A DNA stretch of 64,000 bases, from the NCBI GenBank assembly GCA_963698995.1, contig CAVOTD010000122.1:1-64000 (forward strand), given 5' to 3'. Under the pieces are notes generated by a model. That model worked only from the letters and a program-made list of their open reading frames with translations, was not told where the DNA came from and made no database searches. Below, one piece after another: positions 18,211 through 27,278 of this stretch. The position numbers were made by a program, and so were the translations under genes. The DNA comes from AP-15 sp963698995 (GTDB lineage: Bacteria; Pseudomonadota; Alphaproteobacteria; ATCC43930; CGMCC-115725). The stretch's first letter is position 1; each line of letters begins with the position of its first letter.

Positions 18211-19407
18211 TCAAACTGCTCGGCGCGCGCCAAACACGTCTGAATAGGCGGAAAACATCCGGTCCTGAGAATATTCGGTAGCCACGCGTCGCCAATTGTC
18301 CGATCCGAGGCTGTCGCGCTTTTCGGCAGCGCCGAGCAATCGCGAAATTGCCGCCGCAAAAGCGGACGGATCATCGCGGGGAACGATGAACTCTTGATTG
18401 GCTTGGCACACCATTTTCTTGACGTCGCCGACATCCACCGCAGCCACGGCGCGACGCGCCGCCATTGCTTCGAGCAGTGCATTCGGCATCTGTTCTGTAT
18501 CTGACGACAGGGCAAATATGTCAAACGTGCCAAGAACCAATTCCGGCGCAACCTGACCGGTGAAAATCACGCGGTCAGCGATGCCGAGTTCCACGGCCAA
18601 TTGTTCGAGCGCGGCTCGTTCGACTCCGTCTCCGGCGATGATTAGGCGCAGGCTTGGCAAATTGGCCAGTCGGGCGAATACGCGGAGAAGGCGCCCAATA
18701 TTCTTTTCCGGGCGCAGCGGAGCCACCGTGCCGACTACCAATTCGCCGGGTCGGCGGATGAACCCGGGCACCGTGTCGCGAACGGGCGTCGAAAAACGTG
18801 CCGCATCGACGCCATTGGGGATGTAAGCGATCCGCGCGGCGGGCAGCCGCCAGACGCGGCATGCCAGGTCCGCCAAGCACAGCGACGGGACTACGACCAG
18901 CGCGCACCGAGCGAGCGCCCATCGCCGAAACAGTACTCGGCGCGGGATTTGCGAATCCGCCTCGCCCTGGCCGAAGCCGGCCTCGAGATGGACATGCCGC
19001 GGCACCGGCAACAAGCGGCTTGCCATGGCCCATTCGATAGCCCCCCAATTATAGGTCAGCAGGAGATCCGGCTGAAGATGCCGCAATGCGCGAGCACAGG
19101 CCGCGAAGGTGTGCAGCATGCCCCGTTTCGGGTGCCGCATCGGCAACAGCCTCACCTCGAGATCACCGGCAATCGTCGCTGCGGCCTCGAAATTGTTGTC
19201 CAAAGCGATGACAGAATGGCGGAACCGCGTGCCAAAGTGGTTTATTATACGCACCATGCGCAGCGGGACGCCGCCGATCCCAAAGCTCGGGAAGACATGA
19301 AGGAGGTGCTCGCAGATTGAGGAGGCGGCGGCGGTGTCGACCACTCCCGAAAGCTGCTCGACAGCGGACATTCCAACTTCAGCCGCTGTGCGGCTCGCAA
19401 TAGGCAA
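18211..19407 (-). CDS. Family 4-type glycosyltransferase of the XrtA exopolysaccharide cluster
   Basis: 398 residues from the TTG at 19405-19407, which has TAGGAA nine bases upstream. An ATG at 19371 is the alternative. The GT-B fold is visible: N-terminal HVFPSFGIGGVPLRMV with the glycine-rich acceptor loop, IPNGVD at the domain hinge, then VGTVAPLRPEKN, IIAGDGVERAAL and the donor-site E-x7-E element in EQMPNALLEAMAA. Such retaining enzymes add a sugar to a growing lipid-linked repeat unit on the cytoplasmic face. It heads the three-gene unit with the two asparagine-synthetase-like genes. A perfect palindrome lies 25 bases upstream of the TTG. Confidence 0.88.
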   Translation of the reverse strand: MPIASRTAAEVGMSAVEQLSGVVDTAAASSICEHLLHVFPSFGIGGVPLRMVRIINHFGTRFRHSVIALDNNFEAAATIAGDLEVRLLPMRHPKRGMLHTFAACARALRHLQPDLLLTYNWGAIEWAMASRLLPVPRHVHLEAGFGQGEADSQIPRRVLFRRWALARCALVVVPSLCLADLACRVWRLPAARIAYIPNGVDAARFSTPVRDTVPGFIRRPGELVVGTVAPLRPEKNIGRLLRVFARLANLPSLRLIIAGDGVERAALEQLAVELGIADRVIFTGQVAPELVLGTFDIFALSSDTEQMPNALLEAMAARRAVAAVDVGDVKKMVCQANQEFIVPRDDPSAFAAAISRLLGAAEKRDSLGSDNWRRVATEYSQDRMFSAYSDVFGARRAV

Positions 19408-19431
19408 GGTTAATTCCTACTTGTTGCGGGA

Positions 19432-19452
19432 ATATTTAACTCCTTTAAATAT
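19432..19452. promoter_or_regulatory. Perfect 8-bp inverted repeat, candidate operator
   Basis: ATATTTAA, a five-base spacer CTCCT, then TTAAATAT form an exact palindrome of 21 bases in an AT-rich divergent region between the glycosyltransferase (minus) and the WalW-type deacetylase (plus). Position and symmetry fit a dimeric regulator site acting on the glycosyltransferase operon. No T-run follows on either side, so it is less likely to be a terminator. Confidence 0.55.
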
Positions 19453-19638
19453 CTCTAGCAAGATTGCTGTGCCGTTTATCGGTTAGTATGTGGCATAGTT
19501 GAGGCAGCGGTGTTATTAGTTTGTTACCGTCACGGACTTTTTCGAAGCAACCCGACTTTGACCGATAATCGGCACGGTCCGGACCTAAAACGCGCACCGG
19601 TGGTGAAGTCGCAAACCGTTGAACGCGAATGCTAAGGC

Positions 19639-20712
19639 ATGCTCGACCCTGACACTTGGAGCGTGATCGACTGGCCGGCCGAGCAGGTGCCGATGCTCGT
19701 TGTCGTCGTCGATACCGAAGCAGAATTCGACTGGGAGGCTCACCGTCCACGCCGGGCAATGGGCGTCACCTCGGTCAAATGCCAGGATCAAGCGCAACGG
19801 ATTTTTGACCGATACGCGGTGCGGCCGACCTTCGTCCTCGATTATCCTGTGAGCAGCACCCCGGAAGCCTACGAGTTCATCCGCAAACTTTATCGTTCAG
19901 GCGCATGCGAAATCGGCGCCCACCTGCAGCCTTGGGACAATCCGCCGCTGATCGAGCCGATCACTGACGAGAACTCCTATCCCGGCAACCTGCCCGCCGA
20001 TCTGGAACGGGAGAAACTGGTCCAGCTGACCCGCAGCATTGAAGAGAATATCGGCGTGCGCCCCCGCATCTACAAAGCGGGTCGATACGGCGTCGGGCGC
20101 GCGACTGCGCGCATCCTCGCCGAGCTCGGCTACGAAATCGATGTGAGCGTCCTTCCGGGCACCGATCTCAGCTGCAAGTTCGGGCCCGATTTCTCGCATT
20201 GCCGCGCCAGCCCCTACTGGTTCGGCAGGGACCCGGCGCTGCTCGAGATTCCTCTTTCCATCGGCTACACCGGGCTGCTGGCCGATACCGGCGCCGTCGC
20301 CCGTACCTTGACGACGAACGAACGCCTGAAGGCGCTGCACGTGCCGGGCATCCTCGCCCGGTTGGGCCTCGTCGAGCGCATCGCACTGAGCCCGGAAGGG
20401 ATCTCATTCGAAGAGCAGCGCCGACTAACCCGCGCATTGCTCCGCAAAGGCCATCGTGTTTTCAGCTTGACCTATCATAGCCCGTCACTGGCCCCGGGCA
20501 ACACGCCCTATGTGCGCAATGAGACCGATCTCGGCGCTTTCCTGCAACGCATCGAACAATATTTGCGATTCTTCACCGATGAGGTCGGCGGGCGGGCGGC
20601 GACACCTTTCGAGGTCAAGACTCTTGCCGAAGGCGACCGCGCGCCAGACCGGATCAGCAGAAACGCAGAACGTTTCCGACCCTCATCGGTGACCGGTTCG
20701 GGGCAGGCGTGA
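19639..20712 (+). CDS. Polysaccharide deacetylase (WalW-like), exopolysaccharide cluster
   Basis: 357 residues from the ATG at 19639. NodB-type motif 1 is MLVVVVDTEAEFDW, with the acidic pair at the end of the first strand. EIGAHLQPWDNPP supplies the His-rich second motif, and RIYKAGRYGVG and the late HSPSLAPG complete the barrel. The WalW-like subgroup has a DTEAEFDW start and often sits in glycan clusters. It should remove N-acetyl or other acyl groups from sugars. It is the only plus-strand gene within the 16-kb cluster and has its own upstream region. It converges on the exosortase gene with 2 bases between stops. Confidence 0.87.
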   Translation: MLDPDTWSVIDWPAEQVPMLVVVVDTEAEFDWEAHRPRRAMGVTSVKCQDQAQRIFDRYAVRPTFVLDYPVSSTPEAYEFIRKLYRSGACEIGAHLQPWDNPPLIEPITDENSYPGNLPADLEREKLVQLTRSIEENIGVRPRIYKAGRYGVGRATARILAELGYEIDVSVLPGTDLSCKFGPDFSHCRASPYWFGRDPALLEIPLSIGYTGLLADTGAVARTLTTNERLKALHVPGILARLGLVERIALSPEGISFEEQRRLTRALLRKGHRVFSLTYHSPSLAPGNTPYVRNETDLGAFLQRIEQYLRFFTDEVGGRAATPFEVKTLAEGDRAPDRISRNAERFRPSSVTGSGQA

Positions 20713-20714
20713 CA

Positions 20715-22301
20715 TTACCGAGGGAGCGAGGCGACGTATTCGGGAAGCGATTGGCCGCCCGCCAGAAAGCGCGTGAGTTGCCGTTCCGCCGGGTCGTCGG
20801 GATCGTCCATGCTGGCGGAGACCGCGACGAAGGCGGCGAGAGGCTCTCGCTCGAACAGCACGGCGCGCGCTTGTAACAGCTTTGTCTCGATCAGCCCGGC
20901 GGCGATCCTGCCGTCGACGACGTAGAACGACCACACGAGGCGGCGACGCTGCCCGCTGACGATTTCCGTGCTCGCCACCGCCGTCGGCTTACCGCCCAGC
21001 GAAACTTCGGCACGGCTGTACCCGGCGATGTGCCAATGGATGTCGTCGACCACGCGGTTGCCGGTCGTGGTCAGCGAGTTGCCGATCGCTCGCAGCCGAT
21101 ATAGCGCGACGTATCGGATAACGGTGCCGGAACCGGGATCTTTGAACTCTTCGAGGAACTCACGATCGGCCCCGGACACCGACGGACGCCAATCCGCCGC
21201 CGCAGGCGAAATGCTGCGCCACGGCGCTGCAGTCAGAGGGGCTTGGGCCGCTAGCAACGGCACCGGCGGATAAAGGGCATCGAGTCTGGCCGCATAAGCC
21301 GGACCGGCCAAGGCCAGCAGGACGGCGGCCGGGACCACGATGGCAAACCGCCACGCCGAGGGCTTCGACAGCCCCGCCGAGCGCACCGGAATGCGCTGGT
21401 CGGTTCTCTGCGCAAAGGTCGCCCCGATTGCAATCAGCATAATGATGACTAGGGTGAAGAACAACCAGCCATAGAGGACATGGTCAGCCTCGACCGCCGC
21501 CGCACTGCCTTCGAGATGAGCGAGAACGATGATCCCGAGCGCCCGCAATCCATTGGCGACAATAGGCACAACCACCGAAAGCAGGATGAAGATAGCCCTC
21601 CTGATGAAGGTCCGGTACATGACAACCGCGAAGAAGCAACCGAACACGATCGAGGCGATCAGAAAGCGCAACCCGGCGCAGGCTTCGGCGATTTCGAAAG
21701 TCCCTTCCGGTATATCGATCATGAAGCCGTCCGAGTAGACCGGAATGTGCAGCGCCTGCAATCCGGCGATGCTGATCTGGGCAGTGATCTTTTGCAATGA
21801 AGGGACGAGAAAAGCCCCGCTTGGCACGAGAAAAAACAGGAACAGCAAGGGTGCCAGCAACAGCCGAAAGAGGCGAGGACCGAGCGCTGCCAGAAGCATG
21901 ACTTCGAACATTGCCACCAGGAGCAGTTGCCGGCCCTCTTGCAGGTCAAGGATTGCGGCGATCAGCCAGAACGCGGACAGCAGCGGCATCAGCGCCAATG
22001 GCCATAGCGCCGGGCGCGGCGAAATCGATGCGATCACCGCCCGCCGTTCCCATAGCAGGAAGCCGATCAGCGGGATTATAAGAAAGCAGTGGTTGTAAGC
22101 GGTCGAGCCGATCCAAACCCGCACAGCTCCGACAATGTCGCGCTGGAAAACGACAGCAAACACAAGGGCGGCAACGCCGATCAACACCAGCGTCGGCCGC
22201 CACCCCGGCGCGATCGACGAGGAGCCGATTTGTTGCCCTTTGGGTGTGGAAGGAAACACCGTCACCGATCGGATCCGGTGATGGCGGGCGCTCCTGCACA
22301 C
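20715..22301 (-). CDS. xrtA: Exosortase A with fused EpsI domain (XrtA)
   Basis: About 528 residues from a GTG at 22301; an inner GTG at 22265 is possible. About eight membrane helices hold the transpeptidase triad: Cys208 in EIAEACAGLRF, Arg253 in NGLRALGI, and His274 in ADHVLYGW. The last 200 residues, outside the membrane, form an EpsI/DUF3485-type domain (WRSISPAAADW, YIALYRL-like strands). Exosortases cut PEP-CTERM-tagged proteins and join them to a cell-surface acceptor, in this subtype linked to exopolysaccharide. It lies in the middle of the cluster, 65 bases after the FemAB gene. I find no PEP-CTERM protein in the window, so its targets must be elsewhere. Confidence 0.95.
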   Translation of the reverse strand: MCRSARHHRIRSVTVFPSTPKGQQIGSSSIAPGWRPTLVLIGVAALVFAVVFQRDIVGAVRVWIGSTAYNHCFLIIPLIGFLLWERRAVIASISPRPALWPLALMPLLSAFWLIAAILDLQEGRQLLLVAMFEVMLLAALGPRLFRLLLAPLLFLFFLVPSGAFLVPSLQKITAQISIAGLQALHIPVYSDGFMIDIPEGTFEIAEACAGLRFLIASIVFGCFFAVVMYRTFIRRAIFILLSVVVPIVANGLRALGIIVLAHLEGSAAAVEADHVLYGWLFFTLVIIMLIAIGATFAQRTDQRIPVRSAGLSKPSAWRFAIVVPAAVLLALAGPAYAARLDALYPPVPLLAAQAPLTAAPWRSISPAAADWRPSVSGADREFLEEFKDPGSGTVIRYVALYRLRAIGNSLTTTGNRVVDDIHWHIAGYSRAEVSLGGKPTAVASTEIVSGQRRRLVWSFYVVDGRIAAGLIETKLLQARAVLFEREPLAAFVAVSASMDDPDDPAERQLTRFLAGGQSLPEYVASLPR

Positions 22302-22366
22302 GGGTCTTGGCGTCTCGTCCGGACCGCTGGAGGAGGAGCCGTTACCGACAAAACCACTCCTTCATA

Positions 22367-23413
22367 TTAGCCGATCCCTCTGACGATCAGCGGGCCGAGC
22401 CGAGTCGCCACCGCCAGCGGCAACCGTTTCCACGCCGAGATGAAGATCGCGAGCTTGGGGTTGAGCGGGTTCAAATCAGGCATCTGGCGCCCTCGCGCCA
22501 AGCGGAATTGGTAGACCAGCGGGCTCGGGTCGAACCCCCAGTTGCGCTTGAACGCGTAAGACCCGGTTCCGACTTTGCTGCGGCCGAAATCAAAAATACG
22601 GCAGCCCCGTTCAGCCGCTCTGCGCATGACTTCCCAATACATGAAATCATTGGCGGCGACAGCCCGGGCTTCGTGCACGCCGCCGCCGTAGAATGGCAGA
22701 ACTTCGTCCCGGAAATAGAAATTGAGCACCGAGGCGACCGGCCGGCCGTTGTAGGATACCGTAACGATGTCCGAACAGTTCGAGAATTCGTCCCTCAGAA
22801 TGCGAAAATAAGATTTGGCGAATACCGGTGTCCCTAGGTTGTGGACGCTTTCGGCATAGACCCGGTGGAGCCGGTCGATACTGTCGTCGATCTCCGAGCA
22901 CAATTCATTTTGCATGCCTTTACGGATCATGGCGCGCTGCTTGCGCGGTATCAATTTCAGATTGCCGTCGATCGACGGATCGAGAACCCGCCGGAATGTC
23001 GCGTAGAGACCGGATTTGGTTGGCCAATCAGCCCGGCTGGCAGAGAAATCGCGAAGTTCCAGCACCGGAACTGCAAGGGCTTCCATCAGCCGCACCGCCT
23101 CGCGTTCGAGCGCGCCGAGGCTCTCGGCGTCGACGGCGATCGGACCGCCGCGTACCGCGAACGCGGTGGATATCAGCGATGAACCGAACAGTAGAGACTT
23201 GACATGGGCGAGCGGCATGACGCCGGTCAGCGTCCCGGCGCGCTCGGCGACGAGATAGTAGGTGCGGTGCCGGAACGCCCGCTCAATCACCCGCTGCCAG
23301 CGGCAAAGGTGAAAGAAGGTTCCGCCGGGATGGGCCAGGACGAAATCGTCCCATTGCCGCTCGTCGCCGGTTCGGAACGGCCTTACGGCGACTGTGGCTT
23401 GCGATCCGTCCAA
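22367..23413 (-). CDS. FemAB family XrtA/PEP-CTERM system-associated protein
   Basis: 348 residues; the frame starts with a TTG at 23411-23413 inside the end of the deacetylase gene (31-base overlap). GNAT-like FemAB fold: FFHLCRWQRVIERAF near the start, VMPLAHVKSLLFG, RGGPI, then IPRKQRAMIRKG, the FYFRDEVLPFYGGG strand and FDFGRSKVGTGSYAFKRNWGF near the end. Members transfer aminoacyl groups from tRNA, or other acyl groups, to cell-wall or glycan amines. In this cluster it may decorate deacetylated sugars produced by the upstream deacetylase. The overlap shows coupled translation. Confidence 0.93.
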   Translation of the reverse strand: MDGSQATVAVRPFRTGDERQWDDFVLAHPGGTFFHLCRWQRVIERAFRHRTYYLVAERAGTLTGVMPLAHVKSLLFGSSLISTAFAVRGGPIAVDAESLGALEREAVRLMEALAVPVLELRDFSASRADWPTKSGLYATFRRVLDPSIDGNLKLIPRKQRAMIRKGMQNELCSEIDDSIDRLHRVYAESVHNLGTPVFAKSYFRILRDEFSNCSDIVTVSYNGRPVASVLNFYFRDEVLPFYGGGVHEARAVAANDFMYWEVMRRAAERGCRIFDFGRSKVGTGSYAFKRNWGFDPSPLVYQFRLARGRQMPDLNPLNPKLAIFISAWKRLPLAVATRLGPLIVRGIG

Positions 23414-24375
23414 GACGCGATGACCGGGAACGGCCCTCTCTCGTCGGTTAGGAACAGCCGGTCCATGCGCGTCCAGCTGAAATTGCGCAAGAGGCGCCGC
23501 AACCGCGGTTCGGTGCGACCGAGGTTCAGGTAGTGACGAAACCTCGACAGGAATGGCGCTGCGTTCTGGCGGGGCTGCTCAGGATCGATTTCCCACGGGT
23601 GAAGGTAGAATATCGAAGGCGAGCGGTTCGCTCGACTGGCATGCCGAAGCAGCCGCCGGGTCAGCGGGTAAGGCAGTAGACGAAAATAACCGCCGCCCGA
23701 AGCCGGGAGGTCGATCCCCAGTAATTTGACCGTGGTCAAAGGAATTTCGAGCATACCCGGCAACGGCGCAAAGGGGGTGCGCGGCGCGCCGGGGGTCCCG
23801 TAGAGATCATGCTTTATCGGGAAAACGCTGGAGCTGTACTGGTAACCCTCCTCGGCCAGTATCGAATGAGCCCAAATACTGCCTCGGCCGATCGAGAAGG
23901 TCGGGGCGCGATAGCCACGGACCAGCACCCCGCCGGCATCCTCGAGAACCCGCTTGCTGCAACGGACATCTTCGCGAAAGTCTCCCGGCGATTGCCGATC
24001 GGCCCGCACGTGGTCGTATCCATGGCTCGCCAACTCGTGCCCTTCCGCCACCATGCGCCGCACCAACCCGGGGTGGCGTTGCGCCACCCAGCCCAGGGTG
24101 AAGAAGGTGGCTTGGACTTCGGTCTCGGCAAGAATGTCAAGCAACCGTTCGGTATTGCGTTCGACCCGGCGCGGCAAACCTTCCCAGTCGCTGCGATCAA
24201 TCGTGGCAGCAAAGGCTTCAACTTGAAAATAATCTTCGACATCGATCGTCATTGCGTTCGCGTCAACCAGGCCGGCTGGCCGCGCCTCGGATAACTCGAC
24301 GGAGCGAGCCTGCCAATCTTGTTCGCGCCGCTCCTGCGCCGCGATTTGCTGGAGCGCTGCGGTTGACCTGGTCAC
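23383..24375 (-). CDS. XrtA system polysaccharide deacetylase (DUF3473 type)
   Basis: 330 residues from the GTG at 24373-24375, which overlaps the ATPase stop as GTGA. The NodB barrel has MTIDVEDYFQVEAF (catalytic Asp and metal Asp), ELASHGYDHVRAD (His-x3-His), VRGYRAPTFSIG and YLHPWEIDP. The C-terminal DUF3473 helix region is also present. In this cluster type it N-deacetylates the polysaccharide or its precursor. It stands between the ATPase and FemAB genes in the conserved order of exosortase-A loci. Confidence 0.94.
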   Translation of the reverse strand: MTRSTAALQQIAAQERREQDWQARSVELSEARPAGLVDANAMTIDVEDYFQVEAFAATIDRSDWEGLPRRVERNTERLLDILAETEVQATFFTLGWVAQRHPGLVRRMVAEGHELASHGYDHVRADRQSPGDFREDVRCSKRVLEDAGGVLVRGYRAPTFSIGRGSIWAHSILAEEGYQYSSSVFPIKHDLYGTPGAPRTPFAPLPGMLEIPLTTVKLLGIDLPASGGGYFRLLPYPLTRRLLRHASRANRSPSIFYLHPWEIDPEQPRQNAAPFLSRFRHYLNLGRTEPRLRRLLRNFSWTRMDRLFLTDERGPFPVIASWTDRKPQSP

Positions 24376-25365
24376 GGCCGCTCGCTTTGGAAGTAGCTAG
24401 CTGCAATTTCGATCGCCCGCTTGATCACCCGCGCGTGTCGATTGACGTTTTCCTCCAGAATGCTGAGTCGTTCGGCGAAATGGGAACTGGCGTCCAATGT
24501 TCCATTTGGCTCGGCAGCTGATGCGCCGAGGCTGGGCTCGGTCGTGACGACGGCGAGTTCGTCCCGCAGATCATTGGCGACCTTCTCGACGGCGGTCGCC
24601 TGCAGCGTATGGAGCTCTTCCAAAAAGCCGAAGAGCAGCAACCTCGAACACAGTGTGTTGACTTTACGGGGAACGCCCCCGGTATGGCGATAGATCAACG
24701 GAAAACAATCTTCGGTCAGCTGCGGATCACCCTTCCAATCCGCCCGGCGCAACCGGTGCTCGATATAGGCCCGAGTCTCGACCTCGTTCAACGGCCCCAA
24801 ATGATAAGCCGCGGTCACCCGCTGGCGCAGCTGTTCCAAACGCGGGCTACCGAGGGTCGCACGGAACTGCGGTTGGCCGAGCAAAAAGCTCTGTAACGCC
24901 ATCGTCTTGTCGACGACGATGTTCGACAGCATGCGCAACTCTTCAAGAGCCTCGAAAGACAGGTTTTGCGCCTCGTCGACAATCAGCAACACGCGTCTGC
25001 CATTGCGTTGCTGCGCCAGAACATAGTCGCTGAATGCGCTGCAATAGCGAGCCTTTGGCCAGTCCCTCTTTGGCGATGCCGAAACCGCCAGCGACCAGGT
25101 GTAGCAGGTCGTCGCCGGCCAGCTGAGTGGTGACGATCTTGGCGACGACGAAATTACTCTGATCGATTGTCGACAGCAGGTTGTCGACCAGGATCGTCTT
25201 GCCGGCGCCGACCTCACCGGTGATGATGATAAAGCCTTCGGCGTGGTGCAGCCCATAGACGAGATAGGCCATCGCCTGGCGATGCACCGTGCTTTCGAAA
25301 AAGAAACGGGCGTCGGGGGTGAGCTGGAACGGGGGTGTGGCAAGCCCGTAGAACTTGGCGTACAT
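24372..25365 (-). CDS. XrtA-associated ATPase (ExeA/GspA-like AAA), one frameshift
   Basis: About 330 residues after removal of one extra base near 25050, where KGSLLQR passes to FSDYVLAQQRNG. MYAKFYGLATPPFQLTPD is the typical start. Walker A is GEVGAGKT and Walker B LLIVDEAQNL, with a later sensor GQPQF. The C-terminal 80 residues are coiled-coil-like. Related ExeA-type ATPases help assembly of export machines at the inner membrane; in exosortase-A clusters the protein is presumed to serve polysaccharide export. It starts 6 bases before the outer-membrane barrel gene's stop and is cotranscribed with both neighbours. Confidence 0.92.
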
Positions 25366-25370
25366 CGGGG

Positions 25371-27278
25371 TTAAAAGGTTTTGCTCAGAAGGAATTGCAG
25401 CTGGTTGGCGAACACGTCGCCATTGCGCCCGCCGAAGAGAACTGAACCATTGCTTTGGTAGGAGAATGTATAAATGATTGAGCCGGTCAGCGTTCGTCCG
25501 AGAATATAATTCAAAGCGAGATTGGCGGTGGTGGTGTTGAAATTGGTGGTATTAAAATTGGTGGTGGAGGGCACGAGAGATACGGTCGGAGAATTGACTG
25601 AATTGACGTACCCAATCGAGGCATAGCCGCTTAGATCGGGCTTGATATCGCGCGAATATAAGAAGTTTATGCCGAGCGACTTGGTTGGAGCGGTAACCGG
25701 TGGGGTCAGCGACTGCTGTTCATTGTAAAATCCAAATACCGAATAGGCGTTCGGACCAATTACGTCGGTCACCCCGACATTGAACAAATGCTGGCGATAA
25801 ACATTGTTCGTCAGCCCCAAACCCGGGCTGTAGAAGCCGGTTGGCAGACCGCTGTATTGATCGACAATTCCCCCGGAAGGGCTAAGGGTCGAGTTCGCGA
25901 GGTTGCTTTGAAACAGCTGCCCTTGCGACGAGATTCCCTGTACCAGGGTCGCGGTCAGCAGCATCGTCGGCGTGATGTTGACTCTGGCCGACCCGGTGAA
26001 GCCGTAGACCCCCTGCTGTTTGCCATACTCAAGGCTTACAAAAGCCGGCTGGTCCGGACCGGCGGTTCCGAGACGACCGCCGACCAACCAGGTCGCGCCG
26101 GCAAAACTCGCCGCCGGAGAAAGCGGAAAGCGCTGATTCTGGTAACCGGCGCGCCCCAGCGCCGCGATTGTCGGGGTAAACCGATATTCAAGGTCGTTGA
26201 ACGCGCTTACCTGGGTATTTTGCGCTGTCGATGTCGAGTTAAATTCCGACGCGTCTGCCGTAAACCGCGCCAGCACCCGCTCAAAATCCTGACCCGTCGC
26301 GGCAATGAAGCTCCCCTCGTTCAGCGTGCCGGAAGACAGATTGTTCTGCCGCCCGGGGACGAGCGGCGACGTAACGATAGCGGTATTGCCTCCATAATTC
26401 GACGAGCTGAAGGTATAGCGCAACTCGCTATCGACCAGGCCGTCGAATGATTTTACCACATAGGGAGAGACGTTGTTGATGAATTGCTGCGTCAGTTGGT
26501 TTCTCGGTAGCGTCGACAAATTCTGAAAGCCAAAGCCCGGCAAGGCCGTCGACTGAGTAATCGTACTCTGAGCGTCAACAAACAGGGTGTCGGGGATGAT
26601 CGTTCCATGACCGTTGCCGTAGAACGTGCCGAAAACCTGGTTCAAACTGGAGTTCGAGCTCGGTAAATAGACATTTCCGTTCGCCTGGCCCGTGGCAACG
26701 GCCTGCAGCCTCGGCGTGTCGGCCGAGATCGATGCGCCGGCGCCGAGTGTGGTTATCGCACCAAATTTGCGGGGCGAATGCACGTAATTCACGTTGTCGG
26801 TAAAAATCTCACCGAGCGAGACGCGCGGTTGGAACAGGATCGCCGGCGCGGTCGCATCGTATTCCTGTAGGGGAACGACGCTGGCGTGCGGCGGCAGCAG
26901 CCGAAGCGTCGTCGGCGAAACCAGCGTCGGGATTTCGTTATTGATCGAATAGGGCGGCGCCGCTGGGTTGGGAATGCCAAAGCCGCTAACCGGCAGCGGA
27001 GGCAATGTCTCGGGCGCGGCGCCGGGGAAGACCGGCGTAGTCCCGGCGCCGGGGAAGACCGGCGTAGTCCCGGCGCCGGCGGCCGGCGAGCCGGAACTGG
27101 GCGAGCCAACCGCGCCTTGTGACGGGCTCTGTGTCCCGCCCTCCGAGGTTTGCGCCGCGCTAGGCAGCGCGACATTCGTGCCGGCGAGCACCCATATCCA
27201 TAGCGTCAGGGCGGAATGCCACTGCCGGAGCGCGTTTGGCGCAGCAGATCTAGGCGGGATCGGCCGACTGCAGCTCAT
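25371..27278 (-). CDS. Exopolysaccharide-system outer membrane beta-barrel protein
   Basis: About 635 residues from the Met at 27278 (MSCSRPIPP), with the frame open to 27323. A signal segment (LTLWIWVLAGTNVALPSAAQ) precedes a Pro/Gly/Ser-rich linker holding a nine-residue duplication, then a long barrel of alternating strands with aromatic girdles, ending NQLQFLLSKTF with a C-terminal Phe as outer-membrane proteins need. This is the TIGR03016-type protein of exosortase-A clusters, thought to be the outer-membrane pore or assembly partner. The start overlaps the kinase gene end by 29 bases. Confidence 0.88.
   Translation of the reverse strand: MSCSRPIPPRSAAPNALRQWHSALTLWIWVLAGTNVALPSAAQTSEGGTQSPSQGAVGSPSSGSPAAGAGTTPVFPGAGTTPVFPGAAPETLPPLPVSGFGIPNPAAPPYSINNEIPTLVSPTTLRLLPPHASVVPLQEYDATAPAILFQPRVSLGEIFTDNVNYVHSPRKFGAITTLGAGASISADTPRLQAVATGQANGNVYLPSSNSSLNQVFGTFYGNGHGTIIPDTLFVDAQSTITQSTALPGFGFQNLSTLPRNQLTQQFINNVSPYVVKSFDGLVDSELRYTFSSSNYGGNTAIVTSPLVPGRQNNLSSGTLNEGSFIAATGQDFERVLARFTADASEFNSTSTAQNTQVSAFNDLEYRFTPTIAALGRAGYQNQRFPLSPAASFAGATWLVGGRLGTAGPDQPAFVSLEYGKQQGVYGFTGSARVNITPTMLLTATLVQGISSQGQLFQSNLANSTLSPSGGIVDQYSGLPTGFYSPGLGLTNNVYRQHLFNVGVTDVIGPNAYSVFGFYNEQQSLTPPVTAPTKSLGINFLYSRDIKPDLSGYASIGYVNSVNSPTVSLVPSTTNFNTTNFNTTTANLALNYILGRTLTGSIIYTFSYQSNGSVLFGGRNGDVFANQLQFLLSKTF
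27018..27079 (-). repeat. 27-bp tandem duplication inside the barrel gene linker
   Basis: Two identical 27-base units (27018-27044 and 27045-27071) plus the first eight bases of a third encode GAGTTPVFP twice on the minus strand. It keeps the frame and lies in the disordered linker between signal peptide and barrel. Units like this expand or shrink by slippage and could vary linker length. Confidence 0.9.

Noticed and set aside
27018..27079. Short tandem repeat as a CRISPR or minisatellite locus
   Set aside because: Only two in-frame units without spacers, inside a coding linker.
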